Source of the DNA: Nitrospinaceae bacterium | Lineage (GTDB): Bacteria > Nitrospinota > Nitrospinia > Nitrospinales > VA-1 | Direction: 5' to 3' | Assembly: GCA_029937655.1 (NCBI GenBank) | Contig: JAPYPK010000077.1 | Coordinates: 1-6,410, forward strand | DNA length: 6,410 nucleotides | In this document: positions 5,541 to 6,410 of the stretch, one piece after another | Numbering within the stretch: the stretch's first letter is position 1 | Layout of the letters: the number at the start of each line of letters is the position of its first letter | The notes under the pieces: model-generated | Database searches by the model: none | The model's input: only the letters and a program-made list of their open reading frames with translations | What the model was told of the DNA's origin: nothing | Position numbers and translations under genes: made by a program

Positions 5541-5559
5541 GCAAGATTGGCCATATTAA
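5533..5559 (+). promoter_or_regulatory. Weak candidate promoter for the phosphatase-kinase pair
   Basis: TTGGTC 5533-5538 and TATTAA 5554-5559 (4/6) are 15 nt apart, which is shorter than ideal. The -35-like element overlaps that of the divergent purB promoter, so polymerase could not use both at once. Confidence 0.3.
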
Positions 5560-5589
5560 ACATTATCCACTCTTAAATCAATCTCAGAG

Positions 5590-6081
5590 ATGAGTAAAGT
5601 CGTAGAAATTAGCTTTGTGTGTCTTGGCAACATATGTCGGTCCCCGCTTGCTCAAGGAGTATTTCAGGATCTGGTCAACCAAAAAAAATTAGAACAAAAG
5701 ATTATAGTTACTTCAGCTGGAACAGGTGGTTGGCATATCGGTGATCTCCCTGATGAAAGGATGCGTCGAACAGCTCAGTCAAAGGGAATTCAACTTGAAA
5801 GTCGTGCTCGGCAATTTCAAAGCGCGGACTTTAACAGATTCAATCTGGTACTGGCAATGGATCATAGTAACCTAGCTAGGCTTGAAGAAATTGCCCCAAG
5901 CAACATCCCTCCAGAAAAACTGATGCTCTTTCGTTCTTTTGATCCTGAATGCAACGGTGACCAAGATGTCCCGGACCCTTATTACGGGGGAGCAAAGGGA
6001 TTCGAGGAAGTCTATTCTATGGTAAAACGTACCTGCCCTCCGCTCCTGGACTATATCAAGTCGCGCTTCTTGAGTCCCTAG
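5590..6081 (+). CDS. Low-molecular-weight protein-tyrosine-phosphatase family protein
   Basis: The 163-aa product has the whole low-molecular-weight PTP active site. The P-loop is CLGNICRS, C11 being the nucleophile and R17 the phosphate-binding arginine (CX5RS). The general-acid motif is DPYYGG, with D129, Y131 and Y132. Between them are the typical TSAGTGGWHIGDLPDERM and LVLAMDHSNLARL segments. Length fits the family (about 155-165 aa). Cytoplasmic members dephosphorylate tyrosine, and at least one (human LMW-PTP-A) also dephosphorylates protein ribulosamine 5-phosphates. The start is the first ATG after an in-frame stop at 5557-5559, and no strong Shine-Dalgarno precedes it. The stop TAG directly abuts the ATG of a fructosamine-kinase-like gene. 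This partner, and the absence of a BY-kinase or capsule gene nearby, makes sugar-adduct repair a better guess than exopolysaccharide control. Confidence 0.93.
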   Translation: MSKVVEISFVCLGNICRSPLAQGVFQDLVNQKKLEQKIIVTSAGTGGWHIGDLPDERMRRTAQSKGIQLESRARQFQSADFNRFNLVLAMDHSNLARLEEIAPSNIPPEKLMLFRSFDPECNGDQDVPDPYYGGAKGFEEVYSMVKRTCPPLLDYIKSRFLSP

Positions 6082-6410
6082 ATGAAAGAAAATCTTTTCC
6101 AACTATTAGAATCTATTTACGGAAATTCCATTCAAATTAAAAGCGTCGAAGCGATTCCGGGTGGGTGCATTAATGAAACTCAAGTTCTCAAATTGTCTAA
6201 TGGTGAACAAGTATTTTTAAAACACAACCCCTCTCCCCCAAAGAATTTCTTTAAAGCTGAAACTGATGGGCTTCTATTACTAGGAAAACCAAAGAACGGT
6301 CCCCGAGTGCCTCGCCCCCTTGGCATTTCAAACAAATCCAAACCACAATTCTTACTCCTTGAATACATTGAAACCTCTGCCCCAAATGATGAATTCGCCA
6401 GTCGTTTTGG
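6082..6410 (+). CDS. Fructosamine/ribulosamine 3-kinase family protein, N-terminal part (runs off window)
   Basis: These kinases phosphorylate the 3-position of ketosamines on glycated proteins. The product is unstable and falls off, freeing the amine. The 109 complete codons show the family N-terminus: IPGGCINETQVLKL (25-38, the glycine-rich GGxIN motif), VFLKHN with K47 as the probable ATP-binding lysine, FFKAETDGLLLL (56-67) with E60 for the lysine pair, VPRPLG (76-81), and the hinge-like LLLEYIE (91-97). Related aminoglycoside/choline kinases share the fold, but GGxIN plus FxAExxGL is characteristic of the fructosamine kinase family. The catalytic Asp region lies beyond the window. The ATG follows the phosphatase TAG with no gap and has no Shine-Dalgarno, implying coupled translation. 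Confidence 0.88.
   Translation, partial: MKENLFQLLESIYGNSIQIKSVEAIPGGCINETQVLKLSNGEQVFLKHNPSPPKNFFKAETDGLLLLGKPKNGPRVPRPLGISNKSKPQFLLLEYIETSAPNDEFASRF

Noticed and set aside
5248..5559. Plus-strand 103-codon ORF running from purB into the divergent gap
   Set aside because: Two thirds lie antisense to the well-supported purB. The composition is not protein-like and there is no ribosome binding site.
5872..6368. Minus-strand ORFs opposite the phosphatase and kinase genes
   Set aside because: They are shadows of genes with full family motifs on the plus strand, and have no credible starts.

Overview
The window holds ordinary housekeeping genes from a Gram-negative bacterium, plus one structured intergenic region that no gene explains. 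The DNA is AT-rich (roughly 40% G+C by eye). A GlnD nitrogen sensor, an Orn-type oligoribonuclease and exported proteins together suggest a low-GC proteobacterium or a relative of the former Deltaproteobacteria. I cannot place it more precisely.

Layout. Bases 1-1954 (+): the 3' part of glnD (PII uridylyl-transferase/removing enzyme), followed 13 nt later by an exported TPR-repeat protein. A possible 41-codon ORF overlaps the end of the TPR gene. Bases 1955-2535: a 581-nt gap with a promoter-like sequence, a C/U-rich segment with competing hairpins and a 12-codon reading frame, a strong intrinsic terminator ending near 2218, and then about 317 nt of AT-rich DNA with several small hairpins. Bases 2536-3398 (+): orn and a small six-cysteine membrane-anchored or exported protein, overlapping by ATGA. 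Bases 5459-3442 (-): purB then purC, also overlapping by ATGA and convergent with the orn pair. Bases 5590-6410 (+), divergent from purB: a low-molecular-weight protein-tyrosine-phosphatase-like gene whose stop abuts the start of a fructosamine-kinase-family gene, which runs off the window.

How the genes work together. PurC and PurB carry out consecutive steps of purine synthesis, SAICAR formation and its cleavage to AICAR. PurB also makes AMP from adenylosuccinate. The phosphatase and kinase genes form a plausible two-step protein deglycation pair: removal of the sugar 5-phosphate, then 3-phosphorylation that destabilises the sugar adduct. Orn removes the last short oligonucleotides left by RNA decay. 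GlnD reports glutamine status to PII.

Most worth a second look are the 2049-2218 segment (candidate small RNA or leader with an FFFY-containing peptide), the phosphatase-kinase pair, the uncharacterised cysteine-rich protein, and a GlnD HD domain with a non-standard metal-site motif. I found no mobile element, CRISPR array, tRNA or rRNA.
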